From positions 20,708,001 to 20,772,000 of the forward strand of contig OZ231126.1 in assembly GCA_965153355.1 (NCBI GenBank): 64,000 bases of DNA. The letters run 5' to 3'. Positions within the stretch are counted from its first letter, which is position 1, and the number at the start of each line of letters is the position of its first letter. The position numbers were made by a program, and so were the translations under genes. Positions 62,526 to 64,000 of the stretch are shown here, piece after piece. The DNA is from Flaccisagitta enflata (Eukaryota > Chaetognatha > Sagittoidea > Aphragmophora). The notes beneath the pieces were generated by a model. That model was not told the DNA's origin and made no database searches. It saw only the letters and a program-made list of their open reading frames with translations.

Positions 62526-62901
62526 ACTTCCACTTTCGATTTTATCGAATTTTTTTTCATGAATTTTTGAAAAATGCAAACGCAAGCATTTTTTTTTTTC
62601 ACAGCGAAAAGGGAAACTCGAAATGGCAAAGGAAAACGAAAATGGCGAATTTACTCCTTGGGGATCAATTTGCCGATAAAAACTCACAAAATGTCAAAAA
62701 CACAACTGAGGCTCTTACTCCTTTAACACACTTTCTAAAATATCATTTCGAAAATCATTCAAGTTAGTGGCAAGTTAGCGGCATGGTTAGCAGATCTCTC
62801 GTTTTAGAATTAGGGTTTGTTGAACAGATACTAGGTTAGAAAGCGTAGTAAGAGTTACTTCCTAAAGCTGCTGAACATAGAGTTTTTCCCACCTATGTAA
62901 G

Positions 62902-63081
62902 ATGAAGTCGCGGGAAAAAACCAGGGGGACAACCAATAGTGAGCTCATGTCGTTAAAAGGTTTTGTTCAATTTCACTATCAACGAAAGCAAAAAACTATC
63001 GTCGAAGAATTGTACGATTATATTATCCTTACTGAATGGTGTGATGAAGTCACCAAAGCTGCCGATTTCAGGCCACCCTGA
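62902..63081 (+). CDS. Small ORF, unrecognised, low confidence
   Basis: 59 codons from an ATG, with balanced composition (KGFVQFHYQRKQ.., VEELYDYIILTEWCDEV) unlike the simple repeats around it. It could be an exon or a transposase remnant. No family recognised and no splice sites assigned. Confidence 0.25.
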   Translation: MKSREKTRGTTNSELMSLKGFVQFHYQRKQKTIVEELYDYIILTEWCDEVTKAADFRPP

Positions 63082-63420
63082 TCGCAATCCGCCAAGAAAG
63101 TTCCACAGATATGCCAGTGATTCATTTCAACTTGAGTTTTCACGTTGAATAGTAAGTTAATAATCATCTAACTTATTCTAATCTAGGCCAACATTCAATT
63201 CATATCTAGTAACTCAGCGTTTTAAGAAAAAGCTCATCTTCAAACCTGGACATGCTTGAGAAAAAATTGAATGTAAAGCGAGAAACAAAAAAACACAAAT
63301 GTAATTCCTTCTTCTGTGGCGACATCCAAAATTGCCATGCACAGCTTTATGCAAATGAGCTTTTAGTGAGTTCACACGTAAATAGGGTAAGTGCATGTAT
63401 GCATGCGTGTGTGTGTAAGC

Positions 63421-63467
63421 GTGTGTGTGTTTGTTTGTTTGTTTGTTTGTTTGTTTGTTTGTTTGTT

Positions 63468-63552
<85 letters not shown>
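63421..63552. repeat. (TTTG)n (GT)n compound microsatellite
   Basis: About ten gttt units pass into a gt run of about 40 units, then gctcgcgtgtgtgttcg. Confidence 0.97.
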
Positions 63553-63553
<1 letters not shown>

Positions 63554-63559
63554 CGCGTG

Positions 63560-64000
63560 TGTGTTCGTGTGTTCGTGTATGACTTTTTGGATTTCTATAT
63601 CTATGTACATAAAGTTACCATAATGTCCTCGCAACTACATCCCTCAGGTTATCCTAATGTTTTATCTTCTGTAGGTTCATTTCGATATTTTCAATAAGCA
63701 ATGAGGATGCAAGTCTCATGCATCCACGAAAATGAGAAAATTCAGCACTCCTTCACACAACTCTGGGAAACAATTCATGCACAAAAGAAGAAGACCTGAA
63801 TCTTTGATTGGCGGCGGTTAATAAGTCCATCAAACCCTCGCCAACGATTCTCGGCCGAAAGCGTAGCAAAAATCGGCGGCTCAAATCAATTATATATATT
63901 CCCCCTTTTTTACGAGATTCGCCAAAAGTCGAAAATTTGACAAGAGCAAATCGAAAATTCGGGCAATTTTCAAAGACGCAAAGCTGATGATGACGACAAC
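63560..64000. other. No gene seen
   Basis: Unique sequence to the window edge. Confidence 0.45.

Overview
This is eukaryotic, animal-like nuclear DNA, probably from a marine or other aquatic invertebrate. There is no bacterial operon layout. Plausible exons have GT-AG borders, a BEL/Pao retrotransposon relic (a lineage known only from animals) is present, and most of the window is transposons, inverted-repeat elements, microsatellites and minisatellites. I cannot name the species.

Region by region. At 0-10 kb lie pieces of a minus-strand gene (coiled coil plus an RNase-H-like-looking C-terminal part) whose introns hold minisatellites and a 3.86-kb inverted-repeat element (4459-8317) with a 6-bp target duplication. 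At 10-13.7 kb there is sparse sequence and copies of a short hairpin-ended repeat, called R1 here. The centre of the window is a 14,679-bp LTR retrotransposon on the minus strand, 13829-28507. It has two 405-bp LTRs that differ at one position, a GTGG target duplication, and a primer site matching tRNA-Gly. It is inserted in the reverse-transcriptase region of an older plus-strand BEL/Pao relic that resumes at 28508-30800. At 31.4-33.6 kb there are two exons of an SGNH-hydrolase-like gene, with tandem arrays in the intron. From 33.6 kb to the end there are fold-back elements, R1 copies, a second family (R2) that carries minisatellites, long microsatellites, and a 1.4-kb 19-bp minisatellite (57.7-59.1 kb).

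The large retrotransposon is the most unusual item. Read 5' to 3' on the minus strand it holds: a gag-like ORF (27310-26630); a small ORF that is a degenerate RNase H domain (26516-26226); gag (26120-24663), with an Arg/Asp-rich tail instead of zinc knuckles; pol (24696-19531) in the -1 frame, with protease, RT, RNase H, integrase and a long Pro-rich tail; and a 1,313-codon third ORF (18234-14293) in the place where env would lie. The third ORF has no membrane segment. Its N-terminal domain carries all DEDDy 3'-5' exonuclease residues, and its C-terminal domain looks like a second exonuclease fold that has lost its catalytic residues. All main ORFs are open and the LTRs are nearly identical, so the copy is young and may be functional.

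All family assignments rest on motifs read by eye. No database search or structure prediction was run.
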